A DNA stretch of 64,000 nt from Runella rosea (GTDB lineage Bacteria > Bacteroidota > Bacteroidia > Cytophagales > Spirosomataceae), in the NCBI RefSeq assembly GCF_003325355.1, contig NZ_CP030850.1, forward strand, positions 5,263,501 through 5,327,500. The letters are read 5' to 3'. A program made the position numbers and the translations under genes. Of this stretch, positions 16,417-26,122 are shown in pieces (the stretch's first letter is position 1; each line of letters starts with the position of its first letter). Under the pieces are notes generated by a model. The model saw only the letters and a list, made by a program, of their open reading frames with translations. It did not search any database and was not told where the DNA came from.

Positions 16417-18761
16417 CGTTTAGATTTAGCTGTATACTTCTCGTACTCCTGTCCAGTTTTTTTATGGGCTGTTCGGTCTCGCGCTATCTGCCGCCCAACG
16501 AGAGCCTGTACGTAGGAGCAGAGGTGAAAATGGCGCCTGATTCCAACGTATCGGCCAAGACAGCTAAAACGGTTAAAGCCGAGCTTGAACCCATCTTGCG
16601 GCCCCAACCCAACAGCATGTTGTTGGGGTTCCCCTATAAAGTTTGGCTGTATTATTTTCTGGGAGAGCCCAAAAAAGAAAAGAGTTTCCGGGGATGGTTT
16701 CGGAAACGTTTCGGGGAGTCGCCCGTTTTTGCTAGCAAGCGTGCGGTTACGACCAACAGTGCGGTGATTACGAATTATTTGAACAATGAAGGCTATTTTC
16801 GTTCGACGGCTTCGGGCGAAATGACCGAAACTAAACGCCGAGCCAAGGCCGTTTATACGGTGGGGTTAAGAAAACGGTACACCATTAAAACGGTTGAATT
16901 TATCACTAAAGACAGCTCCGTATTCTCTAAAAATCTGCAATTGACCCAAAAAAATACGCTTTTGAAAGAAGGTGCTCCTTACCGTTTGACGGCTATCGAA
17001 GAAGAGCGTAACCGCATTGAGCGCGAACTAAAAAAACACGGATTTTACTACTTTCGACCCGATTATCTGATTGTAAAGGCCGATACAAATCTTAATAATC
17101 ACCAGACGCGTTTGTACGTAGAGCTAAAGCCTAATACGACGCAGTTGGCCCTGAAAAGGTACTTTATTCAAAATATTTACGTCATTTCGGATAATGGCCG
17201 CCTCAAAAGTGATACACTAGCCGAGGTGACTGGACGACGGGGCAACATCAGGATTATCGACCCCGCTCATGCCTACCGTCCGCGTATTTTTTATGATGCC
17301 ATTGGATTTCGGAAGGGAACGCTCTACAACAGCGAATTGCATGATGTCTCGCTCTCGCGGCTTATTAACCTCAAAAATTTTAAGTTTGTAAAAAATCAAT
17401 TTGAATTGCTGCCCCGTTCAGACTCGGCCTTGTTGGATGTGTATTATTACCTCACTCCCCTGAAAAAGAAAACCCTCCGCGCCGAACTTAGTGGGGTGAC
17501 GAAGTCAAACAACTTAGCAGGGGCACAGGTGGGGCTGACTTGGCTCAATCGGAATCTTTTTCGCGCGGCCGAGCAGCTGCGCCTTACCGCCAATGCGGGT
17601 TTAGATTTGCAGATAGGGGGCCGAAGTGATACTGCTTCGAAAGTAAGAAATTTCTACCGTACGAGTTTTGAAGCGGAGCTATCGTTCCCACGATTTGTGT
17701 TACCGTTTTATAAAGTACGGCCCGATAAAAACCAAACATTGCCCAAAACCACCCTTACAACTGGTTTTGAACAGTTAACCCAGCAGGGGCTTTATCGTCA
17801 AACATCTATTAAATTGAACTGGGGGTATAGTTGGCGAAAAAACACCCAGATAGAGCACACGTTTTTGCCGATTGCCCTGAACGTGGTGAAACCAAAGATT
17901 ATTGACGGAGAAGCGTTTTTAAATCTGATTATCGACCCCGCTACTAAACAACAGGATTTGCTACGTTACTTTAAAATTCTGGAAAATCGGCTCATTTTAG
18001 GGGCCCAATACAACATTGCTTACACGCCTACCCCAAAGCCATTAAGTAAAAATACGTTTGTCATAACGGGTGGGGTTGATTTGGCTGGGAATGTGGCGGG
18101 ATTGATAGCCAAACGCCGCGAAGAAGTGGGGCAAGTGTTTGGCATTCCTTACGAACAATACGCCCGTTTTGACGCGGAAGTTCGCCATTATCGCAATGTC
18201 AGCCCTAAGCTCCGCTGGGCAAATCGCCTTTTGATTGGATTGGGGATTCCGTACGGAAATTCATTGTCGTTGCCGCAATTTAAGCAGTATTTTGCGGGTG
18301 GAACAAACGGGATACGGGCGTTTCGGGCGCGAACGCTGGGCCCAGGAAGTTATAAATTGGATACGGCTACCACCAATATTTTTGGGAACGTGGCCTTCGG
18401 AGATATTCGTTTGGAGGCAAACAGTGAGCTGCGTTTGCGAATCAGTGAGTATTTTGAAGGCGCGATGTTTGCCGACGCAGGTAATATCTGGATGTACCGC
18501 AATTACGATGATTCGTTTTATACGCCCGAAGAAAATGCGGTGTTTACCAACCAATTTTACAAACAAGTAGCCGTTGGCGGAGGAATCGGGCTACGGATTA
18601 TTACCCCTTTTGTGCTCTTACGCCTCGACTTAGCGGTGCCGTTTCGAAAGCCGTGGCTTCCCGAAAACGAGCGGTGGGTGCTCAATCAATTTGATTTACG
18701 AAGCAAACCGTGGCGAAAAGAAAATTTAGTGTTTAACATTGCCGTTGGTTATTCTTTCTGA
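16413..18761 (+). CDS. tamL: TamA/BamA-family outer-membrane lipoprotein (TamL type)
   Basis: A 782-residue Omp85-family protein. The signal ends FFMGC, so Cys20 is lipidated, the mark of the Bacteroidetes TamL variant. POTRA-like repeats occupy roughly 110-340 (VITNYLNNEGYFRS, EEERNRIERELKKHGFYYFR), and a 16-strand-type barrel follows with the conserved YFAGGTNGIRAFRARTLGPG loop and a final aromatic residue (VGYSF). It partners TamB from the upstream overlapping gene. Start is the ATG in the ATGA overlap. Confidence 0.92.
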   Translation: MTFRFSCILLVLLSSFFMGCSVSRYLPPNESLYVGAEVKMAPDSNVSAKTAKTVKAELEPILRPQPNSMLLGFPYKVWLYYFLGEPKKEKSFRGWFRKRFGESPVFASKRAVTTNSAVITNYLNNEGYFRSTASGEMTETKRRAKAVYTVGLRKRYTIKTVEFITKDSSVFSKNLQLTQKNTLLKEGAPYRLTAIEEERNRIERELKKHGFYYFRPDYLIVKADTNLNNHQTRLYVELKPNTTQLALKRYFIQNIYVISDNGRLKSDTLAEVTGRRGNIRIIDPAHAYRPRIFYDAIGFRKGTLYNSELHDVSLSRLINLKNFKFVKNQFELLPRSDSALLDVYYYLTPLKKKTLRAELSGVTKSNNLAGAQVGLTWLNRNLFRAAEQLRLTANAGLDLQIGGRSDTASKVRNFYRTSFEAELSFPRFVLPFYKVRPDKNQTLPKTTLTTGFEQLTQQGLYRQTSIKLNWGYSWRKNTQIEHTFLPIALNVVKPKIIDGEAFLNLIIDPATKQQDLLRYFKILENRLILGAQYNIAYTPTPKPLSKNTFVITGGVDLAGNVAGLIAKRREEVGQVFGIPYEQYARFDAEVRHYRNVSPKLRWANRLLIGLGIPYGNSLSLPQFKQYFAGGTNGIRAFRARTLGPGSYKLDTATTNIFGNVAFGDIRLEANSELRLRISEYFEGAMFADAGNIWMYRNYDDSFYTPEENAVFTNQFYKQVAVGGGIGLRIITPFVLLRLDLAVPFRKPWLPENERWVLNQFDLRSKPWRKENLVFNIAVGYSF

Positions 18762-18764
18762 TAC

Positions 18765-18817
18765 TTTCCAAGCAAAAAGCGCGAATGTGAGCCACATTCG
18801 CGCTTTTTGCTTGGAAA
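18765..18817. terminator. Bidirectional terminator between tamL and purQ
   Basis: A perfect 25-bp inverted repeat (arms 18765-18789 and 18793-18817, loop agc), with A-rich and T-rich ends on both strands. It starts 4 bp after the tamL stop and ends 10 bp before the purQ stop, so it serves both convergent genes. Confidence 0.93.
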
Positions 18818-18826
18818 AAAGGAGGT

Positions 18827-19513
18827 TTATGCCGTTACGGCCAAAAGCTGCTCCAGTATAAAACGGCCATCGGCATTGCCCAAGGCAGGGTCGGAGGCGC
18901 GCTCTGGGTGGGGCATCATTCCAAATACATTTTTACCCGCATTGGTTACGCCCGCGATATTTTCCAAGCTACCGTTGGGATTGGCGGCTTCGGTGATGAG
19001 ACCGTTTTCGTCGCAATAACGGAACAGCACTTGGTCGTTGTCGTTGAGGCTTTTGAGGGTGTCTTCGTCGGCAAAATAACGTCCGTCGCCGTGGGCAATC
19101 GGAATTTTATAGGCTGAGCGGTCCAAACCGCCCGTCAAAATCGTGGATTTGCTTTGTGGATTCAAGTAAATATTGCGGCAGATGTAGCGTTGTGAGCTAT
19201 TGCGTAACAGTACCCCCGGAACCAATCCTGCTTCGGCTACAATCTGGAAACCGTTGCAGATGCCCATGACGTACCCGCCGCGATTGGCGTGGGCAATGAC
19301 TTCATTCATGATGGGAGAAAAACGGGCAATAGCGCCAGTGCGCAAATAATCGCCGTAGGAAAAACCTCCGGGAAGAATCACAAAATCACAGCCTTGAAGG
19401 TCGTGGTCTTTGTGCCAAAGTTTTACCACTTCTTGGCCTAAATTGACCCGTAATGTATAGACAGTATCATCGTCGCAATTGGAACCGGGAAAAACTACTA
19501 CGCCGAATTTCAT
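18827..19513 (-). CDS. purQ: Phosphoribosylformylglycinamidine synthase subunit PurQ
   Basis: A 228-residue class I glutamine amidotransferase. The nucleophile Cys86 is in GICNGFQ and the His202/Glu204 pair is in MPHPER, completing the triad. The N-terminus MKFGVVVFPGSNCDDD is diagnostic of PurQ. It supplies ammonia to PurL in the fourth step of de novo purine synthesis. It is of the small, stand-alone subunit type, so PurL and PurS must lie elsewhere. The length is normal. Confidence 0.96.
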   Translation of the reverse strand: MKFGVVVFPGSNCDDDTVYTLRVNLGQEVVKLWHKDHDLQGCDFVILPGGFSYGDYLRTGAIARFSPIMNEVIAHANRGGYVMGICNGFQIVAEAGLVPGVLLRNSSQRYICRNIYLNPQSKSTILTGGLDRSAYKIPIAHGDGRYFADEDTLKSLNDNDQVLFRYCDENGLITEAANPNGSLENIAGVTNAGKNVFGMMPHPERASDPALGNADGRFILEQLLAVTA

Positions 19514-19790
19514 AGATATAGGAAGTATTGAGCGGATGTTTGATTGACTTACCGCTGCAAAGTTAGGGTTTTAGAGGCGGTATTGGTAACAAAACTTCAG
19601 CTAACTTTAAAGAAAACAAAAATTGCCCCCTAAAAATCGAATGATAAACGGGCGTAAAATCCAACAAGCTTCGGAACAATCCGCCGCGTGGAAGCGCAAC
19701 ATTTGTACAAACATTTGCGGGTCATTGTGGATATTTTTTTGAAAGCGGTAAAATATCCCAATTCGGGTCTTTGTTAACAAAATAGTATCT

Positions 19791-20504
19791 ATGCAAATTT
19801 TGAAAAATCTTTTTCAGGTAAGCGGCGACCTTAACGGGCTTACGTTTGACCAACCTGGGGCGTTATGGAACGATGGAAACGCATACGTGCTAAAAACCCC
19901 ACAAGGGCTAATCCTGTTTGACTGTGGATGTGGTGAAACCATCGAGCAGATGTTCCATAATATGCGCTATTGGGATCTGGCGCCGGAGGAAATCCAATAT
20001 TGCCTCCTGACCCACGCGCATCTGGACCATGCTGGAGGTGCGCATATTCTCAAAAAAAGAGGCGTAAAAATCATGGCCGTGGCCGAAACCGCCGAGGCCA
20101 TTGCGGCAGGCGACGAGCGCTGCTGCGGCTATTTGTACCATAAAACCTTTCAGCCCGTTACAGTAGACCAAATTTTGGTGGATAAACAACGACGTAATCT
20201 ATTGGGTGTAGAAATTGAGGTGATGCACTTGCCTGGCCACAGCATGGGTTGCACAGCCTATCTGTTTACGTGGGAGCAAAAGCGAATCGTCATCAGCGGA
20301 GATGTAATTGGCACCTTGCTGAGTGGCGATTTTGGGTGGAGTGGCTCCATTGACTTCGACAAAAAAATCTATACCGCTTCTTTACGTCGGTTTGCCAAAA
20401 TAGAGACCGATATTATGTTGCCGGGCCACGGCATGGTTTATTTTCACAAGCCACGTCGGCGTGTGGAAGAAGTGCTGAATGCGGCCTTGATGCAATGGCG
20501 ATAA
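19791..20504 (+). CDS. MBL-fold metallo-hydrolase
   Basis: A 237-residue metallo-beta-lactamase fold protein. The THAHLDH motif (74-80) gives three metal ligands plus the acid; GHS, SGDV and the late LPGHG supply the remaining ligands. There is no signal peptide. It resembles glyoxalase II/lactonase-like hydrolases but has no specific substrate signature. The 277 bp upstream contains no gene and presumably its promoter; the purQ promoter is also there, divergent. Confidence 0.9.
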   Translation: MQILKNLFQVSGDLNGLTFDQPGALWNDGNAYVLKTPQGLILFDCGCGETIEQMFHNMRYWDLAPEEIQYCLLTHAHLDHAGGAHILKKRGVKIMAVAETAEAIAAGDERCCGYLYHKTFQPVTVDQILVDKQRRNLLGVEIEVMHLPGHSMGCTAYLFTWEQKRIVISGDVIGTLLSGDFGWSGSIDFDKKIYTASLRRFAKIETDIMLPGHGMVYFHKPRRRVEEVLNAALMQWR

Positions 20505-20549
20505 CAAATGGTTGTCGAATCCATTTTGACGGCCTCGACAACCATTTGT
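20504..20549. terminator. Bidirectional terminator between the MBL and M14 genes
   Basis: A 15-bp perfect stem acaaatggttgtcga / tcgacaaccatttgt with a 16-nt loop. The left arm begins on the last base of the MBL stop codon. The T tract is weak, so termination strength is uncertain. Confidence 0.7.
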
Positions 20550-20617
20550 TAGACAGATTTTCCCCATTCTCTGCAGCTTTACGTCAATCAGTTCGCTTTT
20601 GAGAGACGAGGATTTTG

Positions 20618-22534
20618 CTAATTCCCCAGAACAATTTCTTTCTCTTTGTAACCGCCTCGGGTAGAAGAAAGCTTCACTTTTGCCTTGACGGGGCCTTTTT
20701 GGTTGAGTTTTACTTTAAAAACGGCTTCTTTTTGTTCACCAACCTTGGTGTAGCCAGTGTAAATCGTTTTGTCAAATAAGGTAGGTTCTGTGATAGTTAC
20801 TTTTGCGTCTTCGTAGCCTTTGAGTAATGCCTTGTCAAAGTCCAGCGTAACGCGGTCTTCCTGCACTATTTTGACCAATTTGGCCTGCTCCAGCGCGACG
20901 GGCAGCTTTCCTGAATTGCTCCACGTTACTTTTATTTCGTATTCGTTGTTGGCTAGGGCTTTCACATTCACGTCTTTGAGGTCAATTTGGGGCAATTCTT
21001 TGGCCATCGCTAAATTGAATTTTGACTGTTTGGCAATCCAGTTTTCCAACTGCCACGCGGGGCCATTTTGCGCAAAAAATTTAGGGTGAAACCCGCCAAT
21101 TTCTACTTCCCCCAATACGGGGTGGATGAGTTTTGTCCAGGGTTTGAAGCCATTTTTTTTGTTGGCTTCGTCGTCCCACATGAGACCGTCGTACTCATCG
21201 TAAGCGCCATCTTTGTTGTAATCTTTCATGGCACCGCCGTTCCAAAGTTCATCACCGTACCATACCGAGCCGTAATAAAAATAACCGAAATCAGGACCGT
21301 GGCCAAACAAGGGTTGAGGCTTGGTGGGGTCGCCGGTGGTGCGGTCGGTTTTGCTGCGGGTGGCGTAGGTATCATACACGTCGCCAGCCCAAGGATAACC
21401 CGTAAAAGCTAATCCCACGCTGTCCATGTGTTTATAAATCGCCAAATCGGCGGGGAACATACTTTCGGCACTTTTGGAAGTTGACGGCGGGCGCAGGTGC
21501 ATCGGCACGCGTGTATCCATCGAGTTGACGACCGAGATGTTAGGATGAGCCAGCAACCACAAAACCGTGGAGCGCGTTTCAATTTCACTCAACGGGTACT
21601 CGCCCGCACCACCCTGAGTGTAGCCGCGCCCCGTGAGGTCGCCGCCTTGGTCTGGTCGCCAATTTTCGGGGTAATTGCGGTGGTTGTCTAAGCCGCCGAT
21701 GCCGTCTTCGTTGTATTTGCCGTCGCCGTCGTTATCAATGCCTTCAGTGTAAACCAGCCAATCGCCCTTGCCCTCCAAGACGCGTTTCATCAAGCGCCCC
21801 GACGGGTCGCGGGGGTCGAGGGTATAATCGGCTTTTTCTTTTTCGGCTTTGGTAACGGCTTTTTTTCGGATTTGATAAATAACCCCGTCGCCGTCGAGGT
21901 CTTCTTCGGGGTCTTCGTCGAGCAGGCCGTCGCGGTCATCGTCTTTGGGCCGCACGGTGCTTCGGTTACGTTGCGCCGTAAAAAGGTACATCGTAGACCC
22001 GTCGGGGTTATTTTCAGGACGCAGATAAATGGATTTGGTGTCAACGAGTTGGGTAATGGACGCATCTTTACCGTAGTTTTCGAGTAAATGCTGCGTCAGC
22101 CAGAGAATGGCTTCGCTGCTCGTTACCTCGCCGCTGTGCCGGCCAGCCTCAAAATAAGCCGCGGGTTTGTCGGTATGTTTGCCCGTTTTTTTGTTGGTAA
22201 TGGTCATTTGCAGGATAGGCCGCCCCTCGTAGCTTTTTGCTACTTCGTAAAGGTCTACGATGTCGGGATATTGGGCGGCCCATTTTCGGTACCAGTGGTA
22301 CATTACATCGGGTGAGTGATAAACGTCAAATGCCAGTTTATTGCTGGGTTGATATTCCACATCTTTAAAATAATGTTTCTTAAAAAAGCTAACGCCATGC
22401 CGCTCACCTTTGACGGTGTAGAACTTATTGGCCGTGTCTTGTTCGGGCCATTTTTGCTCACCGTAATAGGGTTTCTGGGCGGCGGCATTTGCCAACATAA
22501 ACAGCGATAGAAGCAGTATAAAGGGTTTTTTCAT
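20618..22534 (-). CDS. M14 family zinc carboxypeptidase with Asp-rich insertions
   Basis: A 638-residue secreted metallopeptidase (signal peptide 1-20). Zinc ligands His133 and Glu136 are in GRHSGEV; LRPENNPDG near 171-179 and GLDNHRNYP near 281-289 match substrate-binding motifs, and VPMHLRPPS carries the likely third zinc ligand. Between these, two Asp/Gly-rich loops (DDDRDGLLDEDPEEDLDGDG at about 198-217 and DNDGDGKYNEDG at 267-278) resemble dockerin or thrombospondin type calcium sites inserted in the catalytic domain. The last 130 residues form an Ig-like module (VTWSNSGKLPVALEQAK). It probably degrades extracellular peptides for nutrition. It is monocistronic. Confidence 0.9.
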   Translation of the reverse strand: MKKPFILLLSLFMLANAAAQKPYYGEQKWPEQDTANKFYTVKGERHGVSFFKKHYFKDVEYQPSNKLAFDVYHSPDVMYHWYRKWAAQYPDIVDLYEVAKSYEGRPILQMTITNKKTGKHTDKPAAYFEAGRHSGEVTSSEAILWLTQHLLENYGKDASITQLVDTKSIYLRPENNPDGSTMYLFTAQRNRSTVRPKDDDRDGLLDEDPEEDLDGDGVIYQIRKKAVTKAEKEKADYTLDPRDPSGRLMKRVLEGKGDWLVYTEGIDNDGDGKYNEDGIGGLDNHRNYPENWRPDQGGDLTGRGYTQGGAGEYPLSEIETRSTVLWLLAHPNISVVNSMDTRVPMHLRPPSTSKSAESMFPADLAIYKHMDSVGLAFTGYPWAGDVYDTYATRSKTDRTTGDPTKPQPLFGHGPDFGYFYYGSVWYGDELWNGGAMKDYNKDGAYDEYDGLMWDDEANKKNGFKPWTKLIHPVLGEVEIGGFHPKFFAQNGPAWQLENWIAKQSKFNLAMAKELPQIDLKDVNVKALANNEYEIKVTWSNSGKLPVALEQAKLVKIVQEDRVTLDFDKALLKGYEDAKVTITEPTLFDKTIYTGYTKVGEQKEAVFKVKLNQKGPVKAKVKLSSTRGGYKEKEIVLGN

Positions 22535-22809
22535 AAAAAAAGGAATAGGAAAAAAGTGTAAAATACTATTTGGTTTTAAGGGCTTAATTTTCAGGCTGAT
22601 ATTACTAAAATTTATCTTCCGGGCGTAGTCTTGAATGGAGTAATTTTTTTTAAAAAAAAGGGCGTTGGTTAATGATTGTTAATCCTCGTGTTTAGGGGCC
22701 CCCAATTGAAATAGAATTGGGGAAAATTTCGTTTCATTTGTAACTGAACTACGTCGCCAAAATGTACGTCAACGACCGAGGGAAGTTTCATTTAACCAAA
22801 AGAAATGTC

Positions 22810-24009
22810 ATGAAAACAATCCATAAAATACACGCCGCTTGCCTGCTCTTTGTGCTGGCCATCGGGTTGACCCTTCCGAGCAATGTTCTTGCCCAGCCCG
22901 GGGTGGGTATTTCGCGGCAGGACTTTTATAATGAACTCTCTCCCTACGGCGATTGGATGGACAATCCGTCGTATGGGCAGGTGTGGCGGCCGCGCGTATC
23001 GCAAGATTTTCAGCCTTATGCCACCGATGGACATTGGGAAATGACGGAATACGGCAATACTTGGGTTTCAGACTACGAATGGGGCTGGGCACCTTTCCAC
23101 TATGGCCGTTGGCTGTTTGATGATTACTACGGCTGGATTTGGATTCCGGGCGATGAGTGGGGGCCAGCTTGGGTATCTTGGCGCTCAGGTGGAGGATATT
23201 ACGGCTGGGCACCTTTGGGTCCTGGGATGGGAATAGATATAAATATTAACATCAATATTCCATATAATTATTGGGTCTTTGTTCCTGATATCTACATTCG
23301 AAGCCCGCGTGTGTACAGTTACTGCGTACCGCGCAACCGAATCGGCGTTATTTACGGTGGAACATCTTATCTCAACAACTATTATCGTTACAACAACCGA
23401 GCCTATGTATATGGCCCACAACGCTATGATATCGAGCGTATAACGCGCAATCGTATCAATGTGTACCGGGCCGATGATCTCTATCGTCAGGGACGGGGCC
23501 GCAGTTATGCGCGTGGCAACGGTAATAATCGCCAATACGACTCGCGGCCCAATTACAATGACCGAGGACAGTGGAACGACAACGACCGTCGAAACCAATC
23601 TCCGCGCTATGACAACCGGGTATCACGCAACGAACGTGATCGTTATGACAACTATAACCAAGGACGTGAGCAGCGGCCAAACAATCCGCAGCCGCGCCAA
23701 GATGACAGACCGTATACGGCTCCCGAGCGTGGCAATGCCCAACGGACTTGGTCGGACAACAACGGCTCAAACCAAAATCAACAGCCTCGGGCCAATAATC
23801 GGGAGCAGGCCCCGCAGCGTTCGTACGAAAGTCGCGAAAATTTGCCGCAACGCAGAAACAATGATGCTCCCCAACCACAGCAGCGCACTGCGGAGCCTCG
23901 GCAGCAATCACCCTCTCGCGGCAACCGTGAGTCGGCCCAGCCAAGAACTCAGGAGCAGCGGAATGCGCCAGAGCACTCAACTGAAGGTAGTGGTAGACGC
24001 AGAAATTAA
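22810..24009 (+). CDS. DUF6600-type secreted protein with Asn/Arg/Gln-rich tail
   Basis: A 399-residue exported protein (signal peptide about 1-31, LPSNVLAQ). Residues 40-160 carry the aromatic repeats typical of DUF6600: SPYGDWMDNPSYGQVW, then two YGxxWVSDYEWGW-like and GWAPFHYGRW-like units and GYYGWAPLG. From about 235 to the end the sequence is almost only N, R, Q, D, P, S and Y, likely disordered and able to bind polyanions or cell wall. Function is unknown. I start at the ATG at 22810, where MKTIHKI begins; the upstream in-frame ATG at 22762 adds a non-signal stretch. Confidence 0.85.
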   Translation: MKTIHKIHAACLLFVLAIGLTLPSNVLAQPGVGISRQDFYNELSPYGDWMDNPSYGQVWRPRVSQDFQPYATDGHWEMTEYGNTWVSDYEWGWAPFHYGRWLFDDYYGWIWIPGDEWGPAWVSWRSGGGYYGWAPLGPGMGIDINININIPYNYWVFVPDIYIRSPRVYSYCVPRNRIGVIYGGTSYLNNYYRYNNRAYVYGPQRYDIERITRNRINVYRADDLYRQGRGRSYARGNGNNRQYDSRPNYNDRGQWNDNDRRNQSPRYDNRVSRNERDRYDNYNQGREQRPNNPQPRQDDRPYTAPERGNAQRTWSDNNGSNQNQQPRANNREQAPQRSYESRENLPQRRNNDAPQPQQRTAEPRQQSPSRGNRESAQPRTQEQRNAPEHSTEGSGRRRN

Positions 24010-24048
24010 GGACAGCTTTTTAGGAAAATCGAAGTAAGGTTAAATAAT

Positions 24049-24092
24049 AATGGACGTAAATCGGAGTATAAAAGCCCTGGTTTACGTCCATT
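24049..24092. terminator. Shared terminator between the DUF6600 and response-regulator genes
   Basis: A 12-bp perfect inverted repeat aatggacgtaaa / tttacgtccatt. The right arm overlaps the stop codon of the convergent response regulator. Only short T tracts are present. Confidence 0.65.
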
Positions 24093-24834
24093 TATTTAAG
24101 AACTGCGTGAAGGTATCTTTGTACTGGTCGCTGACGGGAATCGTAACGTTGCCGATCTGAATGTTGTTACGGGTCAGTGAAGTGATTTTATCCAACGAAA
24201 CAATAAATGATCGGTGTACCCGCATAAACTTACGGGCGGGAAGTCGGTCTTCGAGGGCTTTGAGGCTGGTTAGTGATAAAACGGGCTTCGTGGTGCTTTG
24301 CAAATGGACTTTTACGTAATCTTTTAGCCCCTCGATGTACAGAATATCATTGTACGATACGCGCACCAATTGGTATTCTACCTTCAAAAAGAGCGAGTCT
24401 TCTTCGGGTTCTGGCGCGGTTGTGGCGGGAGCCGCCGTGGGTGCTGGGCGATTGATTAATTCAAAATAGGCTTTTGCTTTGGTGGCTGCCCGCAAAAATT
24501 CTTCGTAATTAAACGGTTTGAGCAGGTAATCCAAGGCATCTACTTTGTAACCTTCGATGGCGAAGTTGTTGAAAGCCGTCGTAAAAATAATGCGGGGACC
24601 TGCGCCCCCTTGTTGTGATTGCCCCAATACCCTTGCCAGTTCAATGCCTGTCAAATCGGGCATTTGAATGTCCAAAAAAATCACATCCACCTGCTGATGA
24701 TGCAACGCCTGCAATGCTTCGATGGCGCTGGAATACTTCCCGACCAAATGCAGAAAAGGCGTTTTTTCAATGAAAACACTCACCAATCCAAGGGCGAGGG
24801 GTTCGTCATCAACGGCGATGCAGTTAAGCGTCAT
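24082..24834 (-). CDS. LytR/AlgR-type response regulator (LytTR DNA-binding)
   Basis: A 250-residue regulator. The receiver domain (1-125) has DDE at 9-11, the phosphoacceptor Asp55 in FLDIQMPD, and the Thr/Lys positions (FTTAF, LLKPF). A proline/alanine/threonine linker leads to a LytTR domain (about 148-250; FMRVHRSFIVSLDKI), which binds direct repeats. Its start overlaps the end of the kinase gene by 11 bp. The likely target is the divergent outer-membrane gene beyond the kinase or its own promoter, both facing the phased repeats near 26123. Confidence 0.94.
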   Translation of the reverse strand: MTLNCIAVDDEPLALGLVSVFIEKTPFLHLVGKYSSAIEALQALHHQQVDVIFLDIQMPDLTGIELARVLGQSQQGGAGPRIIFTTAFNNFAIEGYKVDALDYLLKPFNYEEFLRAATKAKAYFELINRPAPTAAPATTAPEPEEDSLFLKVEYQLVRVSYNDILYIEGLKDYVKVHLQSTTKPVLSLTSLKALEDRLPARKFMRVHRSFIVSLDKITSLTRNNIQIGNVTIPVSDQYKDTFTQFLNKWT

Positions 24835-25936
24835 AATGCGCAGGGCTTAAAGTGGACGTTTGCTGTTTAAGTGGGGCAGTATGGAGGGTCAATTCTACCA
24901 AATACTCATCGTTGGGGGTTTGTTCTGTAATAACCAAAGCATACCGATTAGGATATAATAAATCAAGCCGGCGACGCGTATTGACCAAACCTATTCCGTT
25001 ACTTTCATCTAACGTAACCCTTTTTTCAGTAAAGAGCGTATTCCTAACTTCTACCCGTAGGGTTTGTTCGATTTGGGTCAAGCCAATGAAAATTTCGCTC
25101 GGACGCGTGGCGCTGACCCCGTGCTTGAAGGCATTTTCAAGAAAAGGTAAAAGCAGCATCGGCGCAATGGCTACGTCTTGATGGGCAGCGGGCAGGTCAA
25201 AAGTTACTTTGACTTTGTCGGTCAAGCGGAGCTGCATCAATTGAATATAATCTTGCAAAAAAGCAATTTCCTGACTCAGTCGCACGGTGCCTTCCTTGGT
25301 TTCGTACAACACATAGCGCATCATACGCGATAAGCGGTGTAGGGCTTCTTGCGCCGATTCTACGTCCATCATGGTGAGGGCGTAGATGTTGTTGAGGGTG
25401 TTGAAAAAAAAGTGCGGATTGATTTGTGCTTTCAGAAAAGAAAGCTCTGATACCACTTTTTCTCGTTCCAGTTGTTCTCGAATTTGGGTATCCTTCTGCC
25501 ATTTTTGCACAACCGTTAAACTAGTACTTACGCCGAGTGATAACAGCGAATACAAAAAGGTAAACATATCAAAACGATGCCCACGATTGGGATTAAAAGG
25601 GCGATCTGGACGGATGGCTTTGTGCCATAGTTCTGGCAAGTTGAGCCAAGATTCTACCCCCTGAATCGTCCAGTAAATGATGATTACGGCCCCCACGATA
25701 GAAGTGATGTACCAAAGCGAGTGATTTTGAAACAATAAACGAGGCAGAAGAACCTTGGCATTGAGGTAGAAAGCACCTGCGAGCAATCCCAACAAAATGC
25801 CCTGCTTTATCCAATACTCATCGGGCATCGTAAAACGCCCGCCAAAGGGGGGCATCATGACCAGAGCGGCCAACAATCCCCACGCTAATACATGGATGAC
25901 AAGCGTTATATTTTTTCTATTTGGGAGAAGTAACAT
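24824..25936 (-). CDS. LytS-like sensor histidine kinase (His_kinase family)
   Basis: A 370-residue membrane kinase with four predicted membrane segments in the first 150 residues and no large sensor domain. The phosphoacceptor block LKAQINPHFFFNTLNNIYAL places the His at about 175; an ATPase part with PMLLLPFLENAFKHG (N box) and NGIGLVNTRRRLDLLYP (G box) follows. This is the standard partner of LytTR regulators. I use the ATG at 25936; the frame also opens at a TTG at 25987, which would run through a ggtcggtcg repeat likely to be regulatory DNA. Confidence 0.92.
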   Translation of the reverse strand: MLLLPNRKNITLVIHVLAWGLLAALVMMPPFGGRFTMPDEYWIKQGILLGLLAGAFYLNAKVLLPRLLFQNHSLWYITSIVGAVIIIYWTIQGVESWLNLPELWHKAIRPDRPFNPNRGHRFDMFTFLYSLLSLGVSTSLTVVQKWQKDTQIREQLEREKVVSELSFLKAQINPHFFFNTLNNIYALTMMDVESAQEALHRLSRMMRYVLYETKEGTVRLSQEIAFLQDYIQLMQLRLTDKVKVTFDLPAAHQDVAIAPMLLLPFLENAFKHGVSATRPSEIFIGLTQIEQTLRVEVRNTLFTEKRVTLDESNGIGLVNTRRRLDLLYPNRYALVITEQTPNDEYLVELTLHTAPLKQQTSTLSPAHYDA

Positions 25937-26122
25937 AGTTGTATTTTTTTTAGGTCGGTCGATAGGAATACAAATCGACTTTTTCAAAATGACAACAATC
26001 CTATTAAAACAATTTCATACTTCTTCTAGCAATCGCCAGTTTACTCATATTTACCGATAATTGAACATTTTTTATCTCTAAAGGCACCTCCTGTACCTTG
26101 TTTATGCCCAAAAAGGCAACTC

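Noticed and set aside
23456-24037. Long open frames on both strands over the 3' part of the DUF6600 gene
   Set aside because: They arise from the Asn/Arg/Gln-rich low-complexity codons of the real gene; no start signals and no family resemblance.
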